Positions 33,651 to 46,900 of a DNA stretch of 64,000 nt are shown here, piece by piece; positions within the stretch are counted from its first letter, which is position 1; each line of letters begins with the position of its first letter. Below the pieces are notes generated by a model, which was not told where the DNA came from, searched no databases, and saw only the letters and a list, made by a program, of their open reading frames with translations. The translations under genes were made by a program, and so were the position numbers. Location: positions 13,697,386-13,761,385 of the forward strand of contig NC_088306.1 in the NCBI RefSeq assembly GCF_032854445.1, written 5' to 3'. Source of the stretch: Liolophura sinensis. Taxonomy: Eukaryota; Mollusca; Polyplacophora; Chitonida; Chitonidae.

Positions 33651-35546
33651 CTTGATAAAATAAACCCACAGCAAACATAAACCACCAGCCGAGATTCTCT
33701 TTGAGTGCAGGTTTCGCCCATGCTCATCGGCGAAGAAACCTTACTTGTCGAAATTTATATTCCATCTGAACAGCCCAGGTATGTTGACGAGCAGGCCTAG
33801 ACGTGTTGCTTTGAGGAACTTGCAGGCGACTTAAAGTCAGTATTATGTAATAATGATATTCATAATATATAATAACCAGAAATGTTAGTGTTGATTGAAG
33901 CATGGTTTGGTCGTTTTTGCCGCAAGAGTAGAGAGTTTACGGTATGTGATATCAGGGGTCGTGTTCCGCTCGAGAGAATATCGCTCGACAAAAGGAACGT
34001 TAACAATTAGGGCTACAAACTGTTTGATTTCAGCCGGTCTGGTAAATGTGTGCTTTTGTTAATTGTAGAGTGGATATGTCATGGGAAAGGCAAGAGCACA
34101 TCAAAAATACGAGGACAAAATTGACAACACCCTTGCAAGTTTGACTCACTTCCAAATCACACGGCGTAACTTCACAGTCTCTGATTTTGAAACATATTTT
34201 ACTGTGTTGTACACACTGCCATTTGGCAGCCGATGTAAACGGCAAACTCTGCTGCAGTTAGAGATTACCTATAGAGGTTTGCATATGACACCATCACTCC
34301 GGCAGAACAATAACCTGTCAGCCATATTGGTGTTTTTTTTAACATGGGCTGGTATAGCCGCAGTACTCAAATATGGCTGCCTGTTCATGTCATTACCCCC
34401 ACTCGTGTGACGTACGTCTTTCTTCCCAATACATTATAAGGCTAGTATACAGGTATGTGTCACCTGTACATAGATATTATTAGTTTGTCTCATCTTGTTG
34501 ATTGGTGTGCCTTCGGTGCTATTACCGGTAGTTTGCGTCAGAAGATGCCCCCAAATCCCCACTGACGTGCAAGTAAATGACGGAGAAAACATGCATATAG
34601 TAACAGAACATAAACAGGAATAGTAATGAAGTACAGCCCTTAACGTAATTCCGAGTAGACAACAACCAAATACAAGTTCTGTTATTAAATTCTCAAATTC
34701 TCTAAGGGAAATCGTATACAGCCATCACCCATTATAGGATTAAACTAACATGTTATTTACCAACTTGTGTAACAGTTTACATAATGGTAAAAAATGAAGA
34801 TAAGAAATTAGCACTAAAAACATTCGGCCTGTACATGTGAATGAGGCTATAGAATCCTCGCTAATGGTTCTTCCAAAGGACAGTTCCATATGGACACAGA
34901 CCAACTTTGCAACTTCCGGTTTACGAATGTAATTCTGTGTATTTTAGGGTGTAAAGTCTTTTTTTTTTTTGCTGTCAGCCAGCCGTTTTTGTTGCTTGGT
35001 ATCAAAATGGTGGAAATTGTCTAAACTTTGGGCATGTATGAGTTTTAATGATGAAAGTTTGAAATTCTGGGCGAGAGGACACAAGGAGACAGGTGGTGAT
35101 GAGGCTGCGAGTGAGGTCCCCTTGGCGTTGCTAGGCACCCCTACCAGCTGCCGGCATGGAAAGGTCCAGGTTTTGACGGTCAACCTATGTCAAGATTTTT
35201 ATGGCCTCTTTCTCACAGGCTGGGCCAGGCATGCTCCAAAGCTTATTGGCCACGGAATGTTTGGGGCTGAGCTACAGCGCTAGTTTTTCCTTATGGAAAA
35301 CTAAATGTGGTCTGTGGCCATATCGTTGACACTCTCGTTGAGTATTTTATGCATGGATGCAAACAGTTTGTCGTCTATAAACGGCACCAGTATATCACCC
35401 CAGTCACGTGGCTGAAGCACTGGAGTTACTTAATACAAAGCGAATTTAACCCTGATAATGAAGATGATTTTAGAATAAAAAAATGAAAAATATAACTTTT
35501 AGGCCTCACGGAAAAATAATTCAGTCTCTCTAGCCGCCATCATAGT
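33651..35546. other. P450 spacer, no gene recognised
   Basis: Open stretches of about 104-109 codons (34081-34410, 34969-35283) show no domain, signal or splice context. No clear repeat. Confidence 0.45.
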
Positions 35547-35648
35547 GTCATGCCATGTAGTACTTTGTCATACCATGTAGTACTTTGTCATGCCATGTAG
35601 TACTTTGTTATGCCATGTAGTACTTTGTCATTCCACGTAGTACTTTGA
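35547..35648. repeat. 20-bp tandem repeat, five copies
   Basis: Unit GTCATGCCATGTAGTACTTT, with single-base variants (CATACC, TTATGCC, CATTCCACG). Confidence 0.95.
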
Positions 35649-37136
35649 ACTTTAGGATTCGGCAAAAATGAGCATTTCTCCCATTTACCTGCATGTTATT
35701 TACTACCTCCTGCTCTTTGCCACGAACCCGGCCGTTCGAAACTTTGAATAAAAGGTTGCTTTGCTTAACAAGTGCAGTTATATAAGAAATACTTAAAACA
35801 ACTTGTGGACAAACTTCGTGTGCTAGAGAAAATCTCTCCTCCAGGGTACCGGAAAGATGTTAATAGTATCGATAGGCAATCAAGTGGCGAATCAACAGAC
35901 ACAGATATTCCATATAATCAGTATAAAAACGTTAACTCACCAGCAATCGGCTGGTTTAACCAACTCAATTCAATTCGACTGCCGCGCCCGGCCTTTTGAG
36001 CTCGGGAAAGCGAATTAACGACGCCATTCAATTCCGTTCGGTCATTACGCGCATGCCGGTTCAATCCAGAGTTCAGTGATCATGGGACCAACTGGGAAAG
36101 ACCAGCTCACTTGATATGCATATCCGCCATGTACATATGTGACTGTGCAATATGTAATACATGTACATCCCGTGCCATACAATATCTTATTGAGCAGTGA
36201 AAACACTCGACCATACGCAGGTTAATGGAAGACCATCCCAACGACGGCCGGAGAAGACTTTAACTCACAGCGACCGCATTGGTGAGAGCCTTCCGCATGG
36301 TCATTACGCCCCCTCCCCCCCCCCCCCCCACTTCATTACGGATAGGAGTGAATGGAGTTGAATTGATGTGAACTGAACGAGACTATGTCCTAGGTCTCGT
36401 AGTTTTAGATGTTCCTACACAAAATATATCAACAATAATGAGCACATATATGTAGAGCATTTATCATTTGGAAATCACCATAACCTATGAAGTCTTCAGA
36501 TTACTACTACGTGTCAAAACTATTGAGCTGCCCTTAAATGCATTACTTAGTGTCAACGTGAAGTCCTGAAGATGCAACGCTGCACCTGGCACAATCATCA
36601 GTGATTGACTTACCCATGGTTAATTGTATATGCATAATGTGTAATTTAATCCGTTCATGCCAGGGCCAAACCCTGTGGTGATAATGTATATGGTTCATTG
36701 TGTGAACAAGGCACTTGTAAATTCCACATAACCAGGTGGGACGCCCAAAATGACATAAAACCTCCAATCAAGAACAAGCAGGAGCAAGTCGGTTGCCTAG
36801 CGCAGAGTGACTGGACACGCGTATAAGTTGTCGTGCAGTCCAGTACCAAATCCGTATCCAGATCTGGCAATACAGTTACCCGTGCAGGTATTACGGCTTA
36901 TTTGGATCTCTGTCGTTATTAAGGTGGGAATTTGTTATCAACACTTGTATACGGTAAATTGATAATGTGATATCATTCATATAGATAATCTTTACTCCGT
37001 GTAATGCTATGTTATAATTGAGTGTGGAAAACCTCATATAATACATGTTATGAATCTGTCAAACTTTTTTCATATTTATATATTTATACAAACGCTCTTA
37101 ATTACGGTTTGTTTTGGATTTCTTCAGTTACAAGAA
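35649..37136. other. P450 spacer, no gene recognised
   Basis: Includes a reversed SINE head fragment and a C-rich tract (36309-36330). Nothing else recognised. Confidence 0.45.
36240..36312 (-). repeat. SINE family 1, 5' fragment
   Basis: CGGCCGGAGAAGACTTTAAC, CACAGCGACCGCATTGG and GGTCATTACG are the reversed head and B-box region. Confidence 0.7.
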
Positions 37137-37290
37137 TATATCACTGATTTATGGTAAAAATCCATCAGCGCAAATCCATTCGAATTTTCGCTATTATTTG
37201 TAAATAGCCCAAATATTGCCTTTTACAAAATATCGGCTTCGTATATGCAAATGATGGTGGTAAAAATGGACAATAAAGTTCGTTAAGTTT
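37137..37290 (+). repeat. interspersed repeat R1, copy 2
   Basis: ATCAGCGCAAATCCATTCG, AATAGCCCAAATATTGCC and TTTTACAAAATATCGGCTTC match the copies at 6408 and 51240. Confidence 0.6.
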
Positions 37291-37920
37291 ATGATGCGGG
37301 TCGCCTTTTATCTTTTTTAAATATTAGAAACTATTTACTGAGTCTAGACAGACTTTTTTCGCAAGGTCATGATCTTCGAGGATAGAGAATAATTGATGTC
37401 GTCGAAAGTGGACATTTTTTGGCATAGTTTCTTTAATATAGGCACAGTGGGGCGGCCCACAGTAGTCAGTGAAACACAGTTAGAGAACACCCAATGCCAA
37501 TTCCTATAGACCTGCATATGCGTGTGTCAGTCGATATGACATTTCAGGAGTCCCACAAGTTTACGCTTTATTTCGACGACAAAAAAGTAACGCGGCTAAA
37601 AGGCGTGATTTTACGGAATTTACTGAACTCAGTGTGCATCTTGCATTGGTGGGCCTGTCGGCTTAACACGTATCATAAAATCACCTCTTTTAGGTGCGTT
37701 AATTAGCAACAAGCCACACCCACCCCAACCCCACCCCCTCCCACCCTCTTAATTTTCCCAGGTGGAAACGCACATCACCGTATATCTCGCCTAAACACAC
37801 GGAAACTCACGAGATTTGGCCAGTTCCATTGTATATGTATGTAGCGAGGCTTACGGGACCCATACTGTTCTTTACATTATGGTAGGTGTACACACTTACC
37901 CGGTGACGGATGTTCTAGTT

Positions 37921-37997
37921 AACACCTAAGTCAACTTCTCGGTAATCCACTCCGTTCGTTCACAGCTAGCACTCTGAGTCACCACTGAGTCGTCAAT
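37921..37997 (+). promoter_or_regulatory. conserved proximal upstream block of P450-B
   Basis: The 77 bp before the start codon align with the block before P450-A. The conserved words include CGGTAATCCACTCCGTTCG and GAGTCGTCAAT before the start. No TATA box seen. Confidence 0.55.
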
Positions 37998-40900
37998 ATG
38001 GAGGTCTGGCCTCTGGGATGTGATGTGCCCGTGTGGATCATACTGGCGACTCTGGCTGTAATTCTCCTCTACCTGTAAGTATGCCCACAGTTTTACGTTC
38101 TCATCTCTTGGAGACAGGTAATCGAATATAGGAACCTATTTGGTACGACTCACAAATCTGAGTTATTCGAATGTGAAGATCTATATGATGTATAATAGCC
38201 ATTTTCGAATATTCGAAAGAAAACGCCTGTTTTATAGATGATATAACTGACTCGTATTCAAATGTAAAGGTGGAATTGCTGCATGGTATAAATGAAACTT
38301 ATTCGAATGTAAAGGTCTTTTTGCTATGGGTAATATATGACAGGTATGCAGTTAGTTTTACAAGTGGTGCCCATTATAATGTTTGGTATACGCAGCAGAG
38401 TAAGTTTGAGTATGTCTCACTTAATGCATGTTACACGTACATTACTAAATGAACTTCTCACTAAAGTGCCTAAACTTTTCAGGTATGGTACGTGGCCTTA
38501 CTCATTCTTCAGCGAGAGAGGGATCCCAGGACCAAAGCCTTTGCCTTTTATTGGAAACTTGGTTGACTTTTTCACAAAGGTAACTTGTCTATTTCGTTCC
38601 ATTTATATAGGTGTATATTTTTTCTGAATACTTAGCCAAGTGTCCAGGTTTGTTTTCAGGTTGCTTAGAAGCTGGCAAATATGTTGATGTTGTAATCAGA
38701 ATGTTGCTGATGTATTATTCGTAATGCGGGACAGTTAAATTGGCTTAAAGCAAAACGATCCAGTAATATGAGTAAATCGCCCAAGAAAGTTGGTCAAATC
38801 GTCCCAGAATGATGTCCAAATCGTCCCAGCCTGATGACCAAATCGTCCCAGCCTGATGACCAAATCGTCCGAGAATGGTGACCAAATCGTCCTAGAAAGC
38901 TACCAATATGTCTCATATTTCTGCATTTTATTTTGCAACTAATCATCTCTCTCCAGATTATACTTAAGAAATAAAAAAAGGCAGGCTGAAAAAAATGTTT
39001 TCAATCATCTTTACTCTTAGTCTTAAAGCGTGAACATATTGGTCTGTACCTTGGACGACTTGATCAACTTTCTTGGACGACAAGACAAACTTTCTTGGAC
39101 GATTTGTCTTTGATGATTGGACATGTATACGTAATAATTAGTCGATCGGAAAAACTGTACGGAGAAAGTATTTATACTGACAAGATGGTTGCATGTTCAA
39201 AACCATCTCATCACCCAAAAAGTATATCATTTAATTATCATTATTTCAAAATTTGATAAGATTTTGTATCCTTTGAAAATACTTATAACTTATTTCGCCA
39301 CTTTTTATGTTGTTTTTTTTTTTGGTGTTTTAAATATTTAAATTTTTTTTTCAGGAGGAATTAGTGAACGAAAGAAAATGGGTGAAGCAATATGGGAAAA
39401 TATACGGGTGAGAGATAAAATTATTTAGGCCAAATGACATAACATACTTATGCAACAGCTTGCTTAAAGGGTTCATGGAAAGTGAATTTAAAGCAAAGAT
39501 TATGACTACGTGGGAAATGAAGAAAAATATGCACCGGAAATGATTTGTTTTCATTTTGAGGACATTTCATATCCCTTAAAGTAATACTGAATCGACACTG
39601 ATTGGCGGACGGTGAGGATCGTATTCATTGGGCTAAATCTGGGATTAAGATAGTCTACCTTTATCCGAGCTTCAATCCTGCAGCTTTTGTCACGGCGTGA
39701 ATAAAATCAGTCACGGTTTCAATTATGCTTATTTTGCTAGGCGTATCTTGAACTTACCTATCTTTCATACCAGTGAATCAGCCGATTTTCAGTATCCATT
39801 TCAATTACCTCTCCGTTGTATGCATCGGAAACTACCTTAAACTGAACTTGAATACAGACTTAGCGGAACCAGCGTCACTGCTTCTATATAGACTACCCAC
39901 AGAGTTGTTTCAAAAGCTGCCACAAGCTTGATTTCCAGACGACCCCATCAGATCGCTTGACACAACAACCCACCCACCCATACACCCACCTACCCTACCC
40001 CACCATATATGCAATATCCTTTCGTCCAACCGCTTTTATTTAAATCTTAAAATAACCAGGAGGTGCCTGTGGAATATATTATACATACGGGTATGCCACT
40101 TTACTGATATGTAAACCTGACCATCCGACCCGCAAAACAATAGAAAAACAGTACTTGACCGATATGAAAGTCAGTATTATCCAATGCTGTTTCCTCAAGA
40201 AGTTATGAGTTATGCTAAAAGTGAACCTGTTCAGCGTATGTTCCTCATCATGGAACATAATTTAATCAACTAAAATTTTTCAAAATGACGACTACGTTGC
40301 TCTAGCCATTTTCTTTAGGGATGTTATTATAGCATGCAAAATATTTTGTTTGGGTGAAATCAGCGTTTTAAAAATAAGGGCTATAAAAGTACAAATGTTA
40401 CGTAAGCTGCGAAACAGAAATTGCTTATGAGGTATTTGCCTTATTTGTACTTTAACTTTAAGATATACCTGACATCGAAATAAATCTTTCTGTAGGGCCT
40501 ACCCTTCCCAGATAACTGCTTTTTACGATCTCGTGCTCTCGAAAAAGTTCATTTCCTTCGTCCGCAGGAGTTTTTGCCCACGGGGCTTTTGTTCGGTATG
40601 TTTTTTTCTTTTTTTTTGTTGGTCAGGTAGGGCTTTTCTCCGTCACCTGCTTTGTACTTGGATCTATATTGTTGCGTTTCAATATATTGTTGACTTTGTT
40701 CAGGCATTTTATAGGCTTATTGTGTCGAAGGCTTCGCCCAACAGGCTCGAGCCATTGCTATTGTAACCAGAGGGCGTGAAATTACTGAATTTGCCACTAT
40801 TACAGGATTAGGGGCCTACTAAATAGCCATCCACTTTACAGCAGGATATAAAAGTCGACACGCACCATGCAACGCGCCTATTTACTCCATTATGGATGGC

Positions 40901-43900
40901 AGAAAATCGATCTGGATTTTAGGTAATAGATCAGTTCCTTCTTTGATTGCTCAGGCATGGGAAAGTCGGAACCGTTTCTCCTGTACTTTACTACGATAAC
41001 CATTTGCATGGATAGTTCTAACACAGCCCTGAGGTAAATTGACAATAGATAGTATTTCACTGGTTACCTGTGACCATTTGCCAGTCATCACACTGTTGTA
41101 GCTACTCTGATGTGTAAGGTTTTTTGTATCGTTCACGGACATGAATGGACACCTTTGGGTTGATACTCTGAAGCCCAATATTTAAAAGGTTTAATAACAC
41201 AAAGTTGTTTGTTCAAAATTTAGTGCAATGGCCGGCAGTTTATTTTCAGTTTTACACATACCCTCACATACCGTACCTTTTTCGTACAATATATGACCCA
41301 TTCCGTAAGAAGTGGGCTAGAGATGGGGCTGATCAGTTTTCACCATTCCATACTTACACACATATGTATTCCGAGTCACTCTATCACGTATGATTCAAAT
41401 GTTTTGTTCTTTGTTGTTTTTGGGGGTTTTTTTTTTGCTTCAAAGTAAAATGTTATTTATAAGTCTGTGTAAATATATTTATCTAAATAATTGAAAAAAA
41501 GTACGGTTGTCATTCAGTTCATGTTTTTGCATGCATTCAGGACTTTTTTTTTAATATTGCAGCGCCTGGCTTACCATAACAGATGGCTCATAACTAAACT
41601 ACAAAATGTATATAGGCAACAAACTCAGCATAACACAGAAACACAACAATGCATGCATTAGGCATTATTTACTTTGGACATATCCCATGATGTTACATAC
41701 AGGAAGTACATTGAGTGATAGAGATGTAGGATTAGGTAATTTTTGGGTCTAAATTTTAGGTATTTTGATTAGTTGATTGGACCAGTTTCTGTTACGTCAC
41801 AACCTAACAGGCATGTTAAAAAATAAAAAAAGCTATACGTTTCATGAATCGTGTAAGGTAAAACGATGGCAACACAATTCTTTACGTTGTAATTCCTGTT
41901 AAACACGTTTAGCTATTACCCAACACGATAAAGATCCATGCATCTTCTCATAATGCAGATAATCATTAAACACCAGAAAACGTGTGCTGGTGATGATCTA
42001 AGGTGTGCTGAACTAAAATCTTGTGTGCTGTTAAACACTGTCTGCAAGCAACCTGCGGATGGTCGTGGGTTTCCACCGGGCTCTGCCCGGTTTCCACCCA
42101 CCATAATGCTGGCCGCCGTCGTATAAGTGAAATATTCTTGAGTACGGCGTAAAACACCAATCAAAAAACGTACGGCCGGAGAGGAAGTCAGCATGAGCTG
42201 GACTTTAACTCGCAGCGACCGCACTGGTGAGAGGCTCCTGGGTCATTACGCAGCAACGTTTACAGTAAACGTTGTGTGTGGATATGGATGAAAGTTTTAG
42301 CATATGCTGGCCGATGGCTATAAGAACACATCTCATTAATCTTAACTGTTATCCTAATCAGGATTCATTAAGCGTTTCTTCATTATGTTATTTTATTTTT
42401 TTTTGTTGATTGGTGTTTTACGCCGTACTCAAGAATATTTCACTTCTACGGCGGTGGGTGAAAACCGGGCATAACCCGGAGGAATCCCACGACCACCCGC
42501 AGGCTGCTGGCAGACCTTCCCACATACGGCCGAAGATGCAACCAGCGTGAGCTGGACTTACTAACTCACAGCGACAGCATTGGTGATAGGCTTCTGGATC
42601 GCTACGCTGCTCTAGCGCGCTAACCGACTGAGCCACGGGGCCCCCCTCTTCATGTTATTAACAGATAGGACAGATATATAGGCTGCTACCCCTTTGTAGT
42701 AATAAACGAAATTTGTACATTTGTACATTTGTTTTTTACTTTCTGAAGCCTTTTCATGAGTTTGTGTGTTAAATGTAGTGACGCCACAGCAGCTTGAGAA
42801 ATTCTAGACCAATGACGCATGGTGTATTGTTGGGGACACCACAGCGTGTAAGTTGCTTCACTTGACGCACTGACACCAACATCTAGAATAACACCCAGCT
42901 GAGGTAAATAGACTCGATTTCTCCGGTTTGTCAACTGCTACTCTGCGGTCTCTTCTCTCATTTTGCTCTTCATTCTATTGTCTTTCATATACTAGTTAGT
43001 TTTATCACGATTTCACGGTTTACCATTGATTTCCACGTGTGTTGTAGGTATTACATAGGTCGACAGCCTGTGTTGTGTGTACACGATCAGGTTATACTGG
43101 AGAAAATTATGGTGAAGAATTTCTCCCAGTTCTGCAACAGAGAGGTGAGTACAGAAGAAATATTCTAGAGTAAAAGACCAATCAAATACACAAGTAAAAA
43201 GCCACCCCCTCCCATTAATCATTGTTTACACTGTTTTGTTGTGATTCCTTAGCATCTCCTCAAGTGTTAAGGCAATGATGAGATACAGCTTGCTATCTTC
43301 TTCCAGGGAGATACCCCGAACAACCCGCCTATGGACCAGTGTCTCATATTCCTTAGAGACAGTCACTGGAGAGGAATGAGAAATGTTGTTTTGCCATCGT
43401 TTACTTCCGGCAGGCTGAAAGAGGTTGGTATATCGCTCCTCCAAATCACACTGCAAATATGTCACACCGCACCTCCAAATGTATATCATCACAAATTTGA
43501 CATAGCTCAGACCCAAACATACCGCATCGAATATCTATCTCATTACACCTCAAATGTATCACATCACATATCTCTCACGGCGTACCGCTAAAGTATAGCA
43601 TCAAAAATCTATCACGTTACACCTCCGAATACATTAGGCCGATATTAAATCTTAAAAATAAATAAAGAGAATGGATATTTTTCCGTTTGTTTCTGTTTTT
43701 TACATTCTCTTCTTTTTCGCTAATGATATGTATCTTCTCATAATGCAGATAAATCGCATATTTATAGCGAAATGTGCTTTCAACAAAGCGTGGGTGATAC
43801 AGACAAAATGTAGATCTTTATACAGGGAAACAGTTTCCCTAATCGAAACAAATTTGGCAGTGTCTGTTTGTCATCATGTTGCATGGTTGGTCATTTTCAG

Positions 43901-46900
43901 ATGGTCAGCGTGATCACGGATTGCGGAAGACAAATGGATGGAATATTCCAGGAACTGGCTGAAACTGGAAAATCCGCGCAATTAAAAGAGTAAGTTTACA
44001 CGATATTGTACATATGGTACTGATACAAAAACGCAATAAAGCTACATATACGTCATGGGCAACACAGAACACCATGTTAACGGTTTAAGAATGTAGATAT
44101 ATGAAGTATATCTACATGACTACTTTCAATTAAAGATTCGACAATTGTTTTTGAATTAATTATACTGAAAACAACTCTCATCCAGACTGAAGGAAACTTG
44201 TGCTGGAGTATAAAAGTGCATCATTTCTCTATTTTGAAAATATGTACTCAGCCAGGGGACAATACACCTACCGTGATTTTTCATTACTTTGTATAATTAA
44301 TTGGACATCGGAATATAAAAGACTACAGCACTGCGAGTAAATTGAGAGCGGCGATGAGTGTGGGGTAGTTAGCAAAATGTTACATTGTAAACCTTGTGTG
44401 ACTCGTTTTGTTGCTTTGGGCCACACATGGGCGACAACTCAAAGTCGCTTCTACATAAAAAAGATGTACAGCATAGAAAGTAAAGCCAGAACAGCGACGA
44501 CAGTGTGGTAACCGGTGAATGGTCACACGTTACCGATGAAACGCGGCCTCTTGTCTGTCTCATAGGGTTTTACTCTCATTGTTCATGGAAATGCTAAGCA
44601 TGTAACAGTAACAAATTACACACCCGTAGAGCAATGGCGTAAGCAGAATTAGGTTAAAAAAATGCGGCGATGTCAATTGCAATTTATTAGACGTCACTGA
44701 TGTAGAATAACTCAAAATCGATGAGTTGTCTGTCGCATTTAGCATACAATAACATTAAAACAATGCAAAGGAACTAAGACTCGGGCCTGCTTAGTCCACA
44801 ATTTGAATCCTGGTTTATGCAATATAATTAAAGGCGTACAGCATAGAGAGTAAAACCAGAGACAGTGTGATAGCTGGCACGTGGTCGCAGGCAACCGGTG
44901 AAATATGGCCTCTTGCCATAAAGCCTATGATCACTAACAAGGGCTCAGCTAGGTGTTACTTCCTCTCCTATGTTCAGTCAGTTTAGAATATGAGTCTTGA
45001 GGACAACTCGGTCGACAGACGTTGATGTTATTGTCTGTTTTAGTCAAGATCACACACAATAAGTTATCTGGCTTCAAGTCTCCTGAACATATTGTCTGTT
45101 TAAAAAAGGCCAACTAGTTTCACTCAAAGAAAACACAAAATTTTTCTGAAACCCTTAACCTACTTTGAATTACTTATCATAGTTGAACTTAAGGCGATTA
45201 TGAAGTACAATAGACTCGAGATAAGCGAAGTTTACTACATAACAAATACAATTTTAATGAACAAACCAGCATAAATTCTGCAACATAGCCTAACCGGTGA
45301 TATCCAGCTCTTTATCATTTTAACCCAGTTACGGTTTTGTTCGAACTGTTCATGAAGACATAGCAACTCACGGCTTTCAAACGCCAAACTTTGCACGTTT
45401 GTTTTTGTTTTTCCAGCTTGTTTGGTTGCTATGCTCTTGACGTCATATCTGCCACAGCATTTGGACTGCAGGTCGACTCTCAGAAAGACAAGAACGACCC
45501 TTTTCTCATTCACGTGAAAAGGATTTTTGAGATGCCCATTCCTATCAGTTATTTGATATACAGTAAGTACGCTTTACGATAACGGTCCAATAGTGGGTCA
45601 GGATGCTGACCTTATATCTCACGGGCTCTAACAAGCGAGCACAAACGGTAGTGTGTTAAAGAAAATCATGTTTGAGTTTTGTCGGGCTTTGTAATTTTCT
45701 CTCAAGCATTAGGCTAAACTAACATCAAGTTATGAAATTTGTCACTGATAATCTGTAAAATGAAAGTAGGCCAAGACACTCCTTATGATAACGCGGGAAT
45801 TAACTGGATCGTGTTTCAGGTTTAATGTTTTGCTGTCTTTGTGTTTTCAGAGACAATGCCGTTCCTCCGTGGCCTAAATGATTACTTTGGTTTTGGACTT
45901 TGGCCACGAGACAGTATCAAGTTTTTCGAGAACACAACTAAGAGGATGGCAGCGTCAAGAAGAACAGGCTCTACTGTGAGTAAATGATAATTAATTTTAC
46001 ATCAAAATTTAATTTTAAATAACCACAATATGTCACAGTGTGAATTGTTCACCGTGTGTATAGTAAATATAACATGACGTTTAAAAATCGTATTGAGCAT
46101 GATGTGCATAAATGTGCGGTTGACTGTCAGTGTCTACCACTAACGCGCCAAAGGTAAATACTGTTTTTACCAACCCATGGCCTGAGGATGCTGGATTCTA
46201 TTGCCTATTTTACACGATGCCCTTTTTGCAGCTAATCACTCTTCCATGACGAAATTAAATTTTTTGTTTGCAACATTTCATTTGCAAGCATATTACCTGG
46301 GTACGTGGCTGTTAGATAGCCTTGTCTTTTGAAGAAACGAAACACATTTAGTATAAAAGGAAACAAATGTACGTTTACACATACTTTATTTGGCAGAGTG
46401 TTAAAACCATTTCATTATTTGTTTTGTTTCAATATAACAGAAACAAAATGACTTTCTCCAGCTTCTCATTGACGGTGAATCCAGTGATTTCGGGGACGGT
46501 GCTGGCAGACGAAGTGAGTTGTAATATCTGATAATCACAGCCAAGCTAACAGACTTCATTTATTTTCACGTTATATGTCACCTTAGGCAGGCAAACAAAC
46601 CATATTAAGATGTTTACATGAAAGAAACAAACACATGGCATGGTAATTACCCCCAAAACGAACTGTGGCCTCAAAAAGTAAGGGCTATCTCAGATGCCGA
46701 AAGTTTCCGGTTTGGCATTTACCTCTTGCATGGGTTTGCAATATTTATATGTCATTCCCTCTTAAGTCGGAACAAACTGGGTGGATTGTATTCGCTCGTA
46801 CATCCGTATTTTGTGATTGTTTTAAAATCCACCTGGTGTATTTCGCAGATGATCTTGTCCAAGACCATCGAGTTGATCAATCAAACAGCGCGGAATTGTG

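Larger units (their letters stand above)
39408..43047 (+). other. P450-B intron 3, long
   Basis: 3.6 kb intron between exons 3 and 4, against about 1 kb in P450-A. It holds an R3 copy, SINE fragments (42041-42252) and a full SINE (42402-42646), and no other recognisable gene. Confidence 0.7.
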
